Numbered from the stretch's first letter, positions 1-9,604 are shown. The stretch: DNA of 64,000 nt from Boesenbergia rotunda (GCA_024364735.1 JAGFNQ010001138.1:159671-223670), one strand, 5' to 3'. Notes: generated by a model from the sequence alone, not told the origin. Numbers and translations: made by a program.

Positions 1-3000
1 TCGCTAGTGGCTGCAGAACTCCTCCGGGTCGCTGGTGTTCCGCCTTTACTTGCTGGCAGGTCATGCAAGTGCTAACATGCTGAGCCACATCCCTCTTCAT
101 ACCGGACCACCAGAACTTCTCCTTCAGATCTTGATACATCTTGGTGGATCCGGGATGCATCGAATAAGGGGTCTCGTGAGCTTCCGTCAGTATTTTCCTC
201 CGAAGCTCCGGATCATTAGGGATACATAAACGATCCCTAAGGTATAATACCCCCCCTTTTGCAATATGAAAGCCACCGCCCTTTCCTTCCAGGATCTCCT
301 GTTTTATTTTCTGAAGACTTAGATCGCCATCTTGTTTTTCCAATATATCCTCAAACAGTGCGGGTGATATTGTCATGGTGGAAAGTCGCCCGGAGATGAC
401 CTCGACCCCAAAATTCATAATTTCTCGCTCAAGTGGTCGGGGTAATTTAGATATGGACATCAAGGTGGCACTTGACTTCCGGCTGAGTGCATCGGCCACT
501 TTGTTTGCCTTCCCTGGATGATAGAGGATCTCACAGTCATAGTCCTTTACCAACTCAAGCCATCGGCGTTGTCTCATATTCAGATCTTTCTGAGTGAAGA
601 AGTATCGCAGACTCTGGTGGTCTGTATAAATTCGACACTGTGCCCCGTACAGATAATGTCTCCATATCTTAAGAGCGAAGACTACTGCGGCCAATTCCAG
701 ATCATGAGTGGGGTAATTCTGTTCATATTCCTTGAGTTGTCTAGAGGCATAGGCAATAACCTTCCCACTCTGCATAAGTACAGCTCCAAGTCCTAATTTG
801 GAGGCATCGCTATACATATCAAAAATCTGATTACCTTCCGGAAGAGTAAGGATGGGTGCACTTGTGAGTCTCCTTTTTAGTTCCACGAAACTCTTTTCAC
901 AGTCTTCCGTCCACTCATACTTCTTGTCCTTCCGGGTGAGAGCTGTTAAAGGGGCTGCAATCCTCGAGAACTCCTCCACAAATTTCCTATAATAGCCTGC
1001 CAATCCAAGAAAACTTCTGATCTCGCTGGCATTCTTCGGCCGGCTCCAGTTATTCACCGCTTCAACCTTCATTGGATCCACCATAACTCCGTCTTTAGAA
1101 ATAATATGGCCCAAAAAGCCCACTTGGTCGAGCCAGAACTCACATTTGGAAAATTTCGCATATAGTTGCTTTTCCCCAAGAATCTCTAATACTTTCTTTA
1201 GGTGCTCAGCGTGCTCTTCTTGGGTCCTCGAATAAATAAGAATATCGTCGATGAAGACGATTACAAATTTGTCAAGGAACGACGAGAACACCCGATTCAT
1301 CAGGTCCATAAACATAGCAGGGGCATTCGTCACGCCGAAAGGCATAACAACAAATTCAAAGTGCCCGTACCTCGTTCGGAAAGCAGTCTTTGAAATATCC
1401 TCCTGTTTTACTCTAACTTGATGATACCCAGACCTCAAATCAATCTTTGAGAAAACAGTGGCTCCCTTTAACTGGTCAAACAGGTCATCTATCCTCGGAA
1501 GGGGATACCTGTTCTTAATAGTTACATTGTTCAGTGCTCGATAATCTATGCACATTCGCATAGATCCATCTTTCTTCTTCACAAACAGTACCGGAGCTCC
1601 CCAGGGGGAATGACTAGGGCGGATAAATCCCTTATCTAGCAATTCCCGTAGCTGTTCCTGAAGTTCCTTTAATTCCGCTGGCGCCATACGGTAAGGTGCC
1701 TTGGAGATCGGGTTAGTACCAGGAATTAATTCAATCTCAAATTCTACTTCTCTATCGGGAGCTAATCCTGGTAATTCCTCTGGGAAAACCTCTGGGAAAT
1801 CACATACCACCCGGACATCCTCCAGCTTCCGATCCTTCACTTGACTGGCATCAACCACATATGCTAGAAATCCCGTACATCCCTGGTCTAACATCTTCTG
1901 AGCTTGGAGAGTTGATAAACATTTCTTGGTTCTTCTCCTTGGCTCTCCGATAAATTCGAACATAGCACTTGCCTCTGGCCGAAAGACCACCTTTCGTTTA
2001 CGACATTCAATAGAAGCACCGTATTTACTCAGGAAATCCATTCCCATTATGACATCATAATCTTTCATGTCAAGCACTATCAGATCGCAGTAAAGTTCCC
2101 TTCCTGCAATTCTGACTGGCACCGCACACAGCACATGAGTGGATGTCATTATTTCTCCCGAGGGTAGGGTCGTTAAGAACCTGCAGTCTAACACTTGCGG
2201 AAACCTATCTATCTTCTTGGTAAAGGGTACCGAAATAAACGAGTGCGTTGCCCCAGTATCAAATAATGCAGTAGCATACTGACTGGAAATAAATATCTGA
2301 CCTGTGACAACCGTAGAAGCTTCCGCAGCGTCTTCCTTGGTCACCGAGAAAACCCTGGCGTTTGTTAGTGTTGGGGAGGCCTCCAACCTCGGGGTCCCTT
2401 CCAACTCGGCTGGCAAATAGTGCAACTTTGCTGGCGCGCCCTGGTACTGAGCCAGGGGTTGGGGAAGGGTCTGGTTTTTGGTAGGACAGTGAATCGCCAT
2501 ATGTCCTTCCGCACCACAGGTGAAACACCGGTTCGTACCCTTGCGGCATTCCCCGGAGTGGTTCTTCCCGCATGTCGCGCATTGTGGAATCTTGGTCTGT
2601 TTATTTGCTGGGCCCCCTTGAGAGTTGTTCCATGGCTTTCGTTTACCACCCTGATCCCCCTTCCCGCTAGCGTGGTTGCTCTGCGACCTCTGTCCTCTTT
2701 CATTCATCGCCTTCCGTTGCTGTTTGATATTGTTCAAATAGTGCTCCGTGAGTAGGGCACTACTGAACAGTTCTTCAGCGGTTTGGGGCCTGTTAACTCC
2801 ACCAGCCACATTCAGTGCTATTTCTGGCCGTAACATCCTCAGCATAAGTCGGACCCTCTCTTTCTCAGTACGGACCAACTCAGGGCACAGTCGAGCCAGT
2901 CGGTTAAATTTCTTCACCGCCTCATTAACCGAGAGGTCACCCTGCCGAAATTCTGCGAATTCGTCATAGTGTGTGTTCGTGACCCGCATGTTGAAAAACT

Positions 3001-3481
3001 CTTCAAAGAACTCTGATTCAAAATCTGACCACGCCATCTGACCCACCGGCCTCTTGGCCTTAATCCTTTCCCACCACATCCTGGCATCCCCAGACAGGCA
3101 GAACGACGCACACTTGATCTTCTCATGTTCAGGCCAGTCCAGCAACTCTAAGGTACTTTCCATCGTCTTGAACCATGCCTGGGCGTCCCAAGGTTCGCCA
3201 GCACCCGAGAAATTCTCCGGTTTCAGCCTTAACCACTGGATCAAATAAGCTTCCTGTCGTGCCACAGTGGTTGGGCCCGGCGGAGGAGTGTGCGTAGCAG
3301 TAGGTGCCACAGGTGTAGCAGTCTGATTCACTAGTGGGGTAGTGGAATTTTCCTGTTGATTCATTAAGGTGTTAATGGTCTGCTGCTGCTCGCTGACCTG
3401 ACGCTGAAGTTGAGTCACTAATTCCATCAGATCAGGCGATGGGGTTGCCTCGTTAAGTCGGTGACTCTGTCTTCTAGCCAT
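1..3481 (-). CDS. Gag-Pol polyprotein, Ty3/gypsy (partial, open at window edge)
   Basis: About 1,160 codons run from the ATG at 3481 to base 1 without a stop. In order: a Gag capsid-type region (about residues 65-210); one CCHC zinc knuckle, CFTCGAEGHMAIHC, near residue 320; an aspartic protease motif LFDTGATHSFIS near residue 405; reverse transcriptase with active site FIDDILIYS near residue 742; RNase H with its first catalytic Asp in MYSDASKLGLGAVL near residue 890; and the integrase zinc-binding region with CLTCQQVK-type Cys pair close to the window edge. The products would package, copy and integrate the element RNA. All visible catalytic residues are intact. The start is chosen because it is the first ATG after the primer site and begins the conserved Gag. 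Chromodomain status cannot be seen. Confidence 0.93.
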   Translation of the reverse strand, partial: MARRQSHRLNEATPSPDLMELVTQLQRQVSEQQQTINTLMNQQENSTTPLVNQTATPVAPTATHTPPPGPTTVARQEAYLIQWLRLKPENFSGAGEPWDAQAWFKTMESTLELLDWPEHEKIKCASFCLSGDARMWWERIKAKRPVGQMAWSDFESEFFEEFFNMRVTNTHYDEFAEFRQGDLSVNEAVKKFNRLARLCPELVRTEKERVRLMLRMLRPEIALNVAGGVNRPQTAEELFSSALLTEHYLNNIKQQRKAMNERGQRSQSNHASGKGDQGGKRKPWNNSQGGPANKQTKIPQCATCGKNHSGECRKGTNRCFTCGAEGHMAIHCPTKNQTLPQPLAQYQGAPAKLHYLPAELEGTPRLEASPTLTNARVFSVTKEDAAEASTVVTGQIFISSQYATALFDTGATHSFISVPFTKKIDRFPQVLDCRFLTTLPSGEIMTSTHVLCAVPVRIAGRELYCDLIVLDMKDYDVIMGMDFLSKYGASIECRKRKVVFRPEASAMFEFIGEPRRRTKKCLSTLQAQKMLDQGCTGFLAYVVDASQVKDRKLEDVRVVCDFPEVFPEELPGLAPDREVEFEIELIPGTNPISKAPYRMAPAELKELQEQLRELLDKGFIRPSHSPWGAPVLFVKKKDGSMRMCIDYRALNNVTIKNRYPLPRIDDLFDQLKGATVFSKIDLRSGYHQVRVKQEDISKTAFRTRYGHFEFVVMPFGVTNAPAMFMDLMNRVFSSFLDKFVIVFIDDILIYSRTQEEHAEHLKKVLEILGEKQLYAKFSKCEFWLDQVGFLGHIISKDGVMVDPMKVEAVNNWSRPKNASEIRSFLGLAGYYRKFVEEFSRIAAPLTALTRKDKKYEWTEDCEKSFVELKRRLTSAPILTLPEGNQIFDMYSDASKLGLGAVLMQSGKVIAYASRQLKEYEQNYPTHDLELAAVVFALKIWRHYLYGAQCRIYTDHQSLRYFFTQKDLNMRQRRWLELVKDYDCEILYHPGKANKVADALSRKSSATLMSISKLPRPLEREIMNFGVEVISGRLSTMTISPALFEDILEKQDGDLSLQKIKQEILEGKGGGFHIAKGGVLYLRDRLCIPNDPELRRKILTEAHETPYSMHPGSTKMYQDLKEKFWWSGMKRDVAQHVSTCMTCQQVKAEHQRPGGVLQPLA

Positions 3482-3750
3482 GTTCCCCTTCACCAAATAC
3501 AAGTATGATTAACCTCAGTATTTTGCTACCCCTATATTGTTCTAAATATCTAAGTCCTAAAATAAGATAGAGCATCATTCGTCGTTACTTATCGTAACGT
3601 ACTTTTCATCATCAATACCGTTCATACTTGCATATTCTATAGTCATAGGTATCATCATTCTAGAACCATAATAGAACATAAAATACACTTGAAGGTACTT
3701 ACTTGGAAGCTGCAGGAGAGGGCTTGATGTGTGTGTAGTGAGATGGTAAC

Positions 3751-3763
3751 GGCTCTGATACCA
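3751..3763 (-). other. Primer-binding site (tRNA-iMet type)
   Basis: Read on the minus strand this is TGGTATCAGAGCC, complementary to the 3' end of plant initiator-Met tRNA. It lies three bases inside the LTR end at 3767, the expected place for priming minus-strand DNA synthesis. Confidence 0.93.
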
Positions 3764-4254
3764 ACCTGTAACGCCCGCTTTTTTTTTCCCTAAAGCGGCG
3801 TTACGCTAACATACTTAAGGCATGTAACATCATACTGCAGCGGAATAACTTAAGCCTTACATATACATGCCCCTACTACCATCCCTAATATAATGACATG
3901 GAACTTAACACATGAACATCATGCTTAACATCATATCGTAACATGCTTAACATCATACCATAAGGTTCATATCATATCATACTGGACATCTTATCATAAA
4001 GTTCCATAAGTCACTATTCGGGCATATAGGTAGCAAAATAAAGTTCTTAGCATAAACGGTTAACACATTCGATTTCATGGGCCAAGTCACCAACACACAC
4101 ATACTTCAGGCCCTCCTGCTGCTTCCTCGTTATCCCCTTGCATGATCTGCGGTATAAGGAAAGAAGACTATAAGCACACAGGCTTAGTAAGACTCTTTCC
4201 TACTCACTAAAACATTCGTCATTCCATAATAAGCACATAAACATTATCATATTC

Positions 4255-4460
4255 ACCATACCCTTGACATGGCATGATCATAAACATGAGTGAACATTCG
4301 TAGCATAGCATGAGACATGGCATGAACATAATCATACTAACATTCTAAGCATAGCATGAAACATGGCATAACATAACATAATAATCTTTCATAGCATGGC
4401 ATAAGACATGGTATAAACTTAAACGTAGTAGCATGGCATAATACATGGCATAGCATCACG
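4255..4460. repeat. Degenerate CATGGCATAA-type tandem repeats in LTR
   Basis: Loose repeats of motifs such as CATAGCATGA and CATGGCATAA occur here and continue in cleaner form at 5215-5620. The matching stretch of the solo LTR (43400-43640) has similar complementary repeats, so the feature belongs to the LTR family. Confidence 0.6.
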
Positions 4461-4736
4461 TAACAAAACTCAACCTATATGGCATAAACATAGGCATATC
4501 TTCTATCATATCATATGAACACCTTCTTAACATAATCCTGGCATAGATCATTCATGCATATCTTTTATCGTAAAGCATAAGTATAAGACATCATTATCTT
4601 AACATGATGCATATCATGTATGAATGCATGGGTGGAATGCATTTACATAAGGATGCTTAACTTTTAAAACGTACTTTGAAAATGCTTAAACATCATCATC
4701 TTAACATTGGGCCCTGGCTTGTACCACATACATACA

Positions 4737-4967
4737 TCATAAGCGCGCATCCCTAAGTAAATACGAGGTAGCTAGCCTCGACCTACTAGGGTAAGGACAG
4801 CATAGTCGGTAGTCCCCGAACCGAGGCGTTCTTAAGGTGCCCATCCCTGTTGCACAGCTACGGTAGTGCCAGAACCGTGGACAGCATAGTCGGTAGTCCA
4901 AAACCGGGGCGTTCTTAAGGTGCCCATCCCTTGGACCCATACTTCGGTCCGGTACAAGCCCATACAT
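4737..4967 (-). repeat. Duplicated GC-rich block conserved between LTRs
   Basis: Two copies of a unit containing GGGATGGGCACCTTAAGAACG and, a little further on, ACTACCGACTATG lie close together in an otherwise AT-rich LTR. The same block with the same two-copy layout appears at about 42995-43225 in the solo LTR, on the opposite strand. It is far better conserved than its surroundings, which suggests a functional part of the LTR. Confidence 0.75.
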
Positions 4968-5214
4968 AAAGTAAAATACTTTTCATGCTTCATCATTCAT
5001 AAGCCATTCATGGCATACCTATCATAGCATAACTTGTTACGGCTCGGCCCGTCTACCGGCCCATTTACCGGTCCTCTCGACCGTCGTACCGTCGACCATC
5101 GACCGTGCCGTTTAGCATATTTATGCCTTAAAGGCATAAGCATCATCTTTCATTCATCATACTTGCCATTCATCATTTTCATTCTTAGACATGGTGTATG
5201 TACACATCATTCAT

Positions 5215-5620
5215 AGAGCATGGCATACATTCGTATACATGGCATATCATTCATAACATGGCATATCATTCATAACCGTGGCATATCATTCATAAACATG
5301 ACATAACATTCGTAAACATGGCATATCATTCATAACATGGCATATCATTCATAACCATGGCATATCATTCATAAACATAACATAACATTCGTAAACATGG
5401 CATATCATTCATAACATGGCATATCATTCATAAACATGGCATATCATGCATAACCATGGCATATCATTCATAAACATGACATAACATTCGTAAACATGGC
5501 ATATCATTCATAACATGGCATATCATTCATAAACATGGCATATCATGCATAACCATGGCATATCCTTCATAAACATGGCATATCATTCATAACATAGCAT
5601 ATCATTCATAAACATAAATC
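5215..5620. repeat. Minisatellite of about 19-20 bp, ATGGCATATCATTCATAA type
   Basis: About twenty near-identical units alternate between AACATGGCATATCATTCAT and slight variants with ACCATGG or ACATAAC. Units abut with no unique spacers, so this is a tandem satellite inside the LTR and not a CRISPR array. Confidence 0.88.
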
Positions 5621-5823
5621 ACATCTTACCGTAGGGCTATTGGGACCCTTACTTGAAATAAATCTTAACTTTTTCCCTATTAACCCATATTGGCCGAAAC
5701 TTGTGGAGTCCCAAGGCTATGTGAAAATTCACATAATCACCATCCATCATCCTTATATCATGGCAACACATAAACATATGCTTGAAGTTAAAGACTCAAC
5801 CCTTAACCCTTGGGTCCTTGGGG

Positions 5824-6360
5824 TTGGCCGAACCATATGGGCCTCTAGGGTACTCCAAAAATTCCCAAAAATTATACTTAACCTCTACACATCATAAGGG
5901 AACATTAAATAACATTATCATGATTTTTAACATATTTATAGACATTTAAATCATGGTGGCCGAAACCCTTGAACTTAAGGTTCTGGGTTTTGCTTCTTTC
6001 ATGTTGGCCGAAACATATGGGGCCTCTAGGGTACCCCAAAAATTCCCAAAAATTATACTTAATGTCTAAACATCATAAGGGAACATTAAATAACATTATC
6101 ATGATTTTTAACATATTTTTAGACATTTAAAACATGGTGTCCGAAACCCTTGAACTTAAGGTTCTGGGTTTTGCTTCTTTCATGTTGGCCGAGACATATG
6201 GGGCCTCTAGGGTACCCCAAAAATTCCCAAAAATTACACTTAACTTATAAACATCATAAGGGAACACTAAACAACATTATCATGATTTTTAGCATAATTA
6301 TGGACCTTTAAAACATGCTGGCCGAAACCTTTGAACATAGGAACCTTGATTTTGTTTCTC
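5824..6360. repeat. Three tandem copies of a ~180-bp segment inside the LTR
   Basis: The phrase TTGGCCGAAACATATGGGGC, followed by CCAAAAATTCCCAAAAATTA, recurs at about 5823, 6003 and 6184. Each copy ends with a variant of CCCTTGAACTTAAGGTTCTG; the last copy is more diverged. The solo LTR at 40901-44150 seems to have a single equivalent (about 41845-42060), so the triplication arose in this copy or subfamily. Confidence 0.8.
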
Positions 6361-6688
6361 TTCAACATTAAATCCGAAAACTAACCCATATATCATGCCA
6401 AAAATCATGGAAATCATAGGTAACTATTATACCACAGGTGAGGGAGTCTTACCTTAGATTTCTTGATTTTTTTTTCGAACCTTGAAAGAGGAGAAGGAAA
6501 AAAGGACTTGGTATCTCTTAACCCCAACTAGTCTTTGTCACCTTGTAGGAACTTTAGATCTTGAGGGATGAAACCTCTTGTGAAGTTTTCCCCAAGGACT
6601 CCTCCCTTTGGTGCTCGGCAAGAATGGGAATGAAGAGGAGAGGTAATGCTATTGATTGAGAGAATAAGTAACTCCCAAAACTCCTCTC

Positions 6689-6695
6689 ATTATAA
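6689..6695 (-). promoter_or_regulatory. Putative TATA box of the 5' LTR
   Basis: The minus strand reads GGGTTATAATGAGAGGAG. The solo LTR has ATTATAAAGAGGGGGAATGG at the equivalent site (41391), and both are followed by GGGAGTTACTT. Conservation of the element plus its downstream sequence supports a Pol II core promoter. Confidence 0.55.
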
Positions 6696-6800
6696 CCCAT
6701 CAAGGAGGCAATTAAAGAGCAATTAAAGAGCCTCTCCATGCCCCTTCACCTCCTTTTACCTCTTAACCAACCTCCACTTCAATTACTCATAAGCATTCCT

Positions 6801-6870
6801 TGCTAGGTGAGTTGGTTAAAGCATTCTTGGTTGTTAAAGAGGTCCAAGGTTCAATCCTTGGCTCATGCAC
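6801..6870 (+). other. tRNA-like A-box/B-box cassette, antisense to the LTR
   Basis: The plus strand has TAGGTGAGTTGGTTAAAGC (tRNA D-arm/A-box-like) and, 25 bases on, GGTTCAATCC (B-box, matching GWTCRANNC) inside CCAAGGTTCAATCCTTGG. The second Tekay-like LTR keeps the same cassette at 41213-41282. The acceptor stem does not pair, so it is a tRNA relic or Pol III promoter-like unit and not a functional tRNA gene. Confidence 0.55.
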
Positions 6871-7211
6871 ATTTATTTTTATTTTTATTTTCATTCCATT
6901 TATTTTATTATTTTATTTTCTTAAATTCCGAAAATCCCCCTAAAATCACCCATAATTATGCTAATATTCCTAAATAAAATTCTTTTATATTTATATTAAT
7001 TTTACCTAATTTATATTAATTTTACTTAATTAATACCCATTTTTTTTGGAGTCCATTTAAAGCTCATTAGTACTTAGTTTTCTCAATTTAAATGAGAAAA
7101 CATGGATTTCTAAGCCCAATTTTACATAATTATTTCTGGGCCCCTCGGAAAATTATCTAAACATGCTTAATATTTTAAGAAAATATTAAGAGAATTTTTC
7201 GGGTCGTTACA

Positions 7212-7559
7212 TCGGAGGTCTAGATCGGCCGAGGCTTCGACCTTAATCATTTTGGTTTGAATTTATATTCTGCAAGTAATTTATCTATCTTTGTGATTGC
7301 AATTATTGTACTGTAAGACGGTTTTTTTTGCCTCCAGAAATTCTGGAAAGGAGACCAATAGTGGACTCACGGCGAGTGCATAGGCCTTGGACGTACTGAC
7401 CCTGGGTGCTCGGGAACCAAGTAAATAAATCCCACGTGTTTGCTGTCTTGTTTTTCTTCGTTCTGTTTATTTTCCTCTGCACTAACGCTCTGTTTAAGAA
7501 CGAACCAACAAGTTTTCGGTCGATATTCACCCCCCTCTATCGACAGCATCGGTCCTACA
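7212..7559 (+). repeat. 5' LTR of the pol-less copia element (3' portion only)
   Basis: It aligns with 12655-13038 of the 3' LTR: both contain GATCGGCCGAGGCTTCGACC, GGAAAGGAGACCAATAGTGG and end with CCCTCTATCGAC followed shortly by GGTCCTACA. The missing upstream part lies beyond the gypsy insertion, left of the window. Confidence 0.9.
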
Positions 7560-7561
7560 AG

Positions 7562-7574
7562 TAGTATCAGAGCC
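7562..7574 (+). other. Primer-binding site with one substitution
   Basis: The sequence TAGTATCAGAGCC differs from the iMet-tRNA complement TGGTATCAGAGCC at one base (G to A) and lies two bases after the LTR end. The change may weaken priming. Confidence 0.8.
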
Positions 7575-7666
7575 AAACCTCTCTTCACCGGACTAACCGC
7601 CGACAGAACAAAGACGCCAGGAGTTGAGGGGGAGCCTAGGGGTGAATCAAGTATAATTATTTTTAA

Positions 7667-8794
7667 ATGTCAAATTTTAAATTCTATATTATATGCTTCA
7701 TGTGCAGGGAGAGAGGGCACTATAAAAGTCAGTGCCCTACTCGTAAGAATCATTCCTCACCGGCGGCAAAGGAGGCACCAGTGCGGGAAGTCCGGAGGAA
7801 CAAGGACCACATCAGATGCTTCAAATGTGAGAAATACGGATACTACAAAAATAAGTGTCCGGCAAAGGTACGTAAAATTTATGTTCCGAAAATTTTTAAA
7901 TTTCCTACACATTCTTATGTAAATTATTTAGATAATATTTCTAAAAAATTAAATTGTGTAAATAGGCAAATTAATGTCTTGCATGATCAACTAGATAATG
8001 TAGACAGTAATAAACTATCAAAAATTAACTCTTTAATTATCAATATCAATAAATTAATTTGTAAAATTAATTCTGAATTTCCTAGAGATAATACTGATTT
8101 TAATTCTGAAAATAGATCTGATAAAATTACTAAAATTAATTCTGAAATTAGATATGATAAAATTACTGAAATTAATATTAAAAATTCTGACAATTTTAAT
8201 TCCGATAATCCATAAATTAATTCTGAAAACCTTAAGGATAACTCTGAATTCAAATTCGAAAACCTTAAGGATAACTCTGAATTCAAATTTGAAATCCTTA
8301 AGGATAACTCTGAATTCAAATTCGAAAAACTTAAGGATAATTCTGAATTCAAATTTGAAAATCTTAAAAATATTCCAAAGGATAATCCTGAAACTAATAA
8401 TAAAATTATTGAAGATAATTTTGAAATTCTTGAGGATAATTCTAATGATATTTCTGAGGTTAATGGAGATGAAATCTTCCTACATGATAATTTAATTGTC
8501 AAATCTCTAGATAATATTGAAAATTATTACAAAACATTAACTAGTGGCCCAAATTACTCCACCAATGTTGAGGGATGTGATTTTGAGGATGAGGAGGAGA
8601 TGCAATTTTCTGAGATCAAGGTCATAGTCAATAAAAATCATAAAGATTCAAATAAACCTAAATTATTCGAAAAACTTGAAAAGATAAGTAAGGAAAAAGT
8701 AGTGAATGAGTCAGAAATTTTCGAGATAATGAAGATTATGAACTTAAACCCACAACTATTAGTTAATCATTTCAACCTTAATTATTTAAATTAA
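7667..8794 (+). pseudogene. Gag-like ORF with two zinc knuckles, one in-frame stop
   Basis: A single frame spans about 375 codons, broken only by TAA at 8213-8215. It starts almost directly with two CCHC knuckles, CFMCRERGHYKSQC and CFKCEKYGYYKNKC; the second has Tyr in place of the metal-binding His. Then follow an Asn/Ile/Lys-rich stretch, an 11-residue repeat (ENLKDNSEFKF type, four copies) and an acidic segment with DFEDEEEM. The N-terminal capsid domain expected before the knuckles is missing: only about 90 bases separate the primer site from the start codon. RNA binding is the likely remaining role. A second pol-less element at 49725-51309 has the same double-knuckle plan. Confidence 0.7.
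8225..8356 (+). repeat. Four 33-bp in-frame repeats in the gag-like ORF
   Basis: Four copies of a 33-bp unit begin at 8225, 8258, 8291 and 8324, each coding for 11 residues of the type ENLKDNSEFKF. A fifth, partial unit follows. The unit length is a multiple of three, so copy number can change without breaking the frame. Confidence 0.88.
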
Positions 8795-9290
8795 TTCATA
8801 ATTAATTCAACTTAATCTTAATTAATTCAAATTAATTAAACTTAATCTTATTTAATTAAATTAATTCAACTTAATCTTAATTAATTCAAATTAATCTTAA
8901 TTAATTCAATTTAATTCGACTTAATCTTAATTAATTCAAATTAATCCAACGTAATTCAACTTAATCTTAATTAATTCAAATTAATTCAACTTAATCTTAA
9001 TTAATTCAAATTAATTCAACTTAATCTTAATTAATTCAATTTAATTCGACTTAATCTTAATTAATTCAATTTAATCTTAATTAATTCAAATTAATTCAAC
9101 TTAATCTTAATTAATTCAAATTAATTCAACGTAATTCAACTTAATCTTAATTAATTCAAATTAATTCAACTTAATCTTAATTAATTCAAATTAATTCAAC
9201 TTAATCTTAATCTATTCAAATTAATTCAATTTAATCTTTAATTAATTCAAATTAATTCTTAATTAATCCAATTAAATTAATTCATATTCA
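8795..9290. repeat. AT-rich 30-bp tandem satellite
   Basis: Roughly sixteen units of 30 bp, built from TTAATTCAACTTAATCTTAA followed by TTAATTCAAA, start right after the gag-like stop codon. Variants have TTCGAC or an added ACGTAA segment. The array is not coding and resembles slippage-amplified spacer. Confidence 0.9.
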
Positions 9291-9604
9291 AATTAATTAA
9301 ATCCCAATTAATTCTTAATTAATTCAATTAATTCTTAAATAACTTAAACTCAAACTAAATAAAATCTTATCCAAACCGCAACAATTAAGTTAATAAAATT
9401 AAATATGTCAAAGTGGGTTGGTATATTCGTGGGTTCACACGACATGTATCAAATCGGGAATTCGATACATTATTAGAAACTTAAATAAAATGATTTAAAT
9501 TGTTTGACTCATGCATAACTGCCATGTCATGCATTTGCTATTTTTTTCTTTCAATTTATGTCATGTCATTCATGTTCAATTTTATGCATAATTTAGAATG
9601 GCTA
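9291..9604. other. AT-rich spacer, no gene seen
   Basis: Degenerate TTAATT-rich sequence trailing off from the satellite, then unique AT-rich sequence. No coding or regulatory signal is recognised. Confidence 0.5.

Larger units (their letters stand above)
1..7211 (-). mobile_element. Ty3/gypsy LTR retrotransposon (Tekay/Del-like), 5' part
   Basis: The element reads on the minus strand: 5' LTR, primer-binding site, then a gag-pol frame that leaves the window at base 1, so the integrase C-terminus and 3' LTR are not visible. The 3.4 kb LTR, single fused gag-pol frame and iMet-tRNA primer site fit the Tekay/Del chromovirus lineage. That is an inference, because the chromodomain that would prove it lies off-window. 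The right edge at 7211 abuts the interior of a copia LTR. The first flanking bases there are TCGGA, so the same five bases should follow the unseen left end. With no break in the visible frame it is probably the youngest insertion here. Confidence 0.9.
3767..7211 (-). repeat. 5' LTR of the Tekay/Del-like element (3,445 bp)
   Basis: On the minus strand it begins TGTAACGACCCG and ends GCGGGCGTTACA, giving a 7-bp terminal inverted repeat TGTAACG/CGTTACA. It is homologous to the solo LTR at 40901-44150 and shares with it the promoter, a tRNA-like cassette and a duplicated GC-rich block. It is AT-rich and full of short tandem repeats. No credible gene lies inside; the small open frames are chance. 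Confidence 0.92.

Noticed and set aside
5215..5620. Regular repeats that could suggest a CRISPR array
   Set aside because: Units abut without unique spacers, in an LTR of plant DNA; it is a minisatellite.
6801..6870. Functional tRNA gene
   Set aside because: A- and B-boxes are present but acceptor and anticodon stems do not pair.
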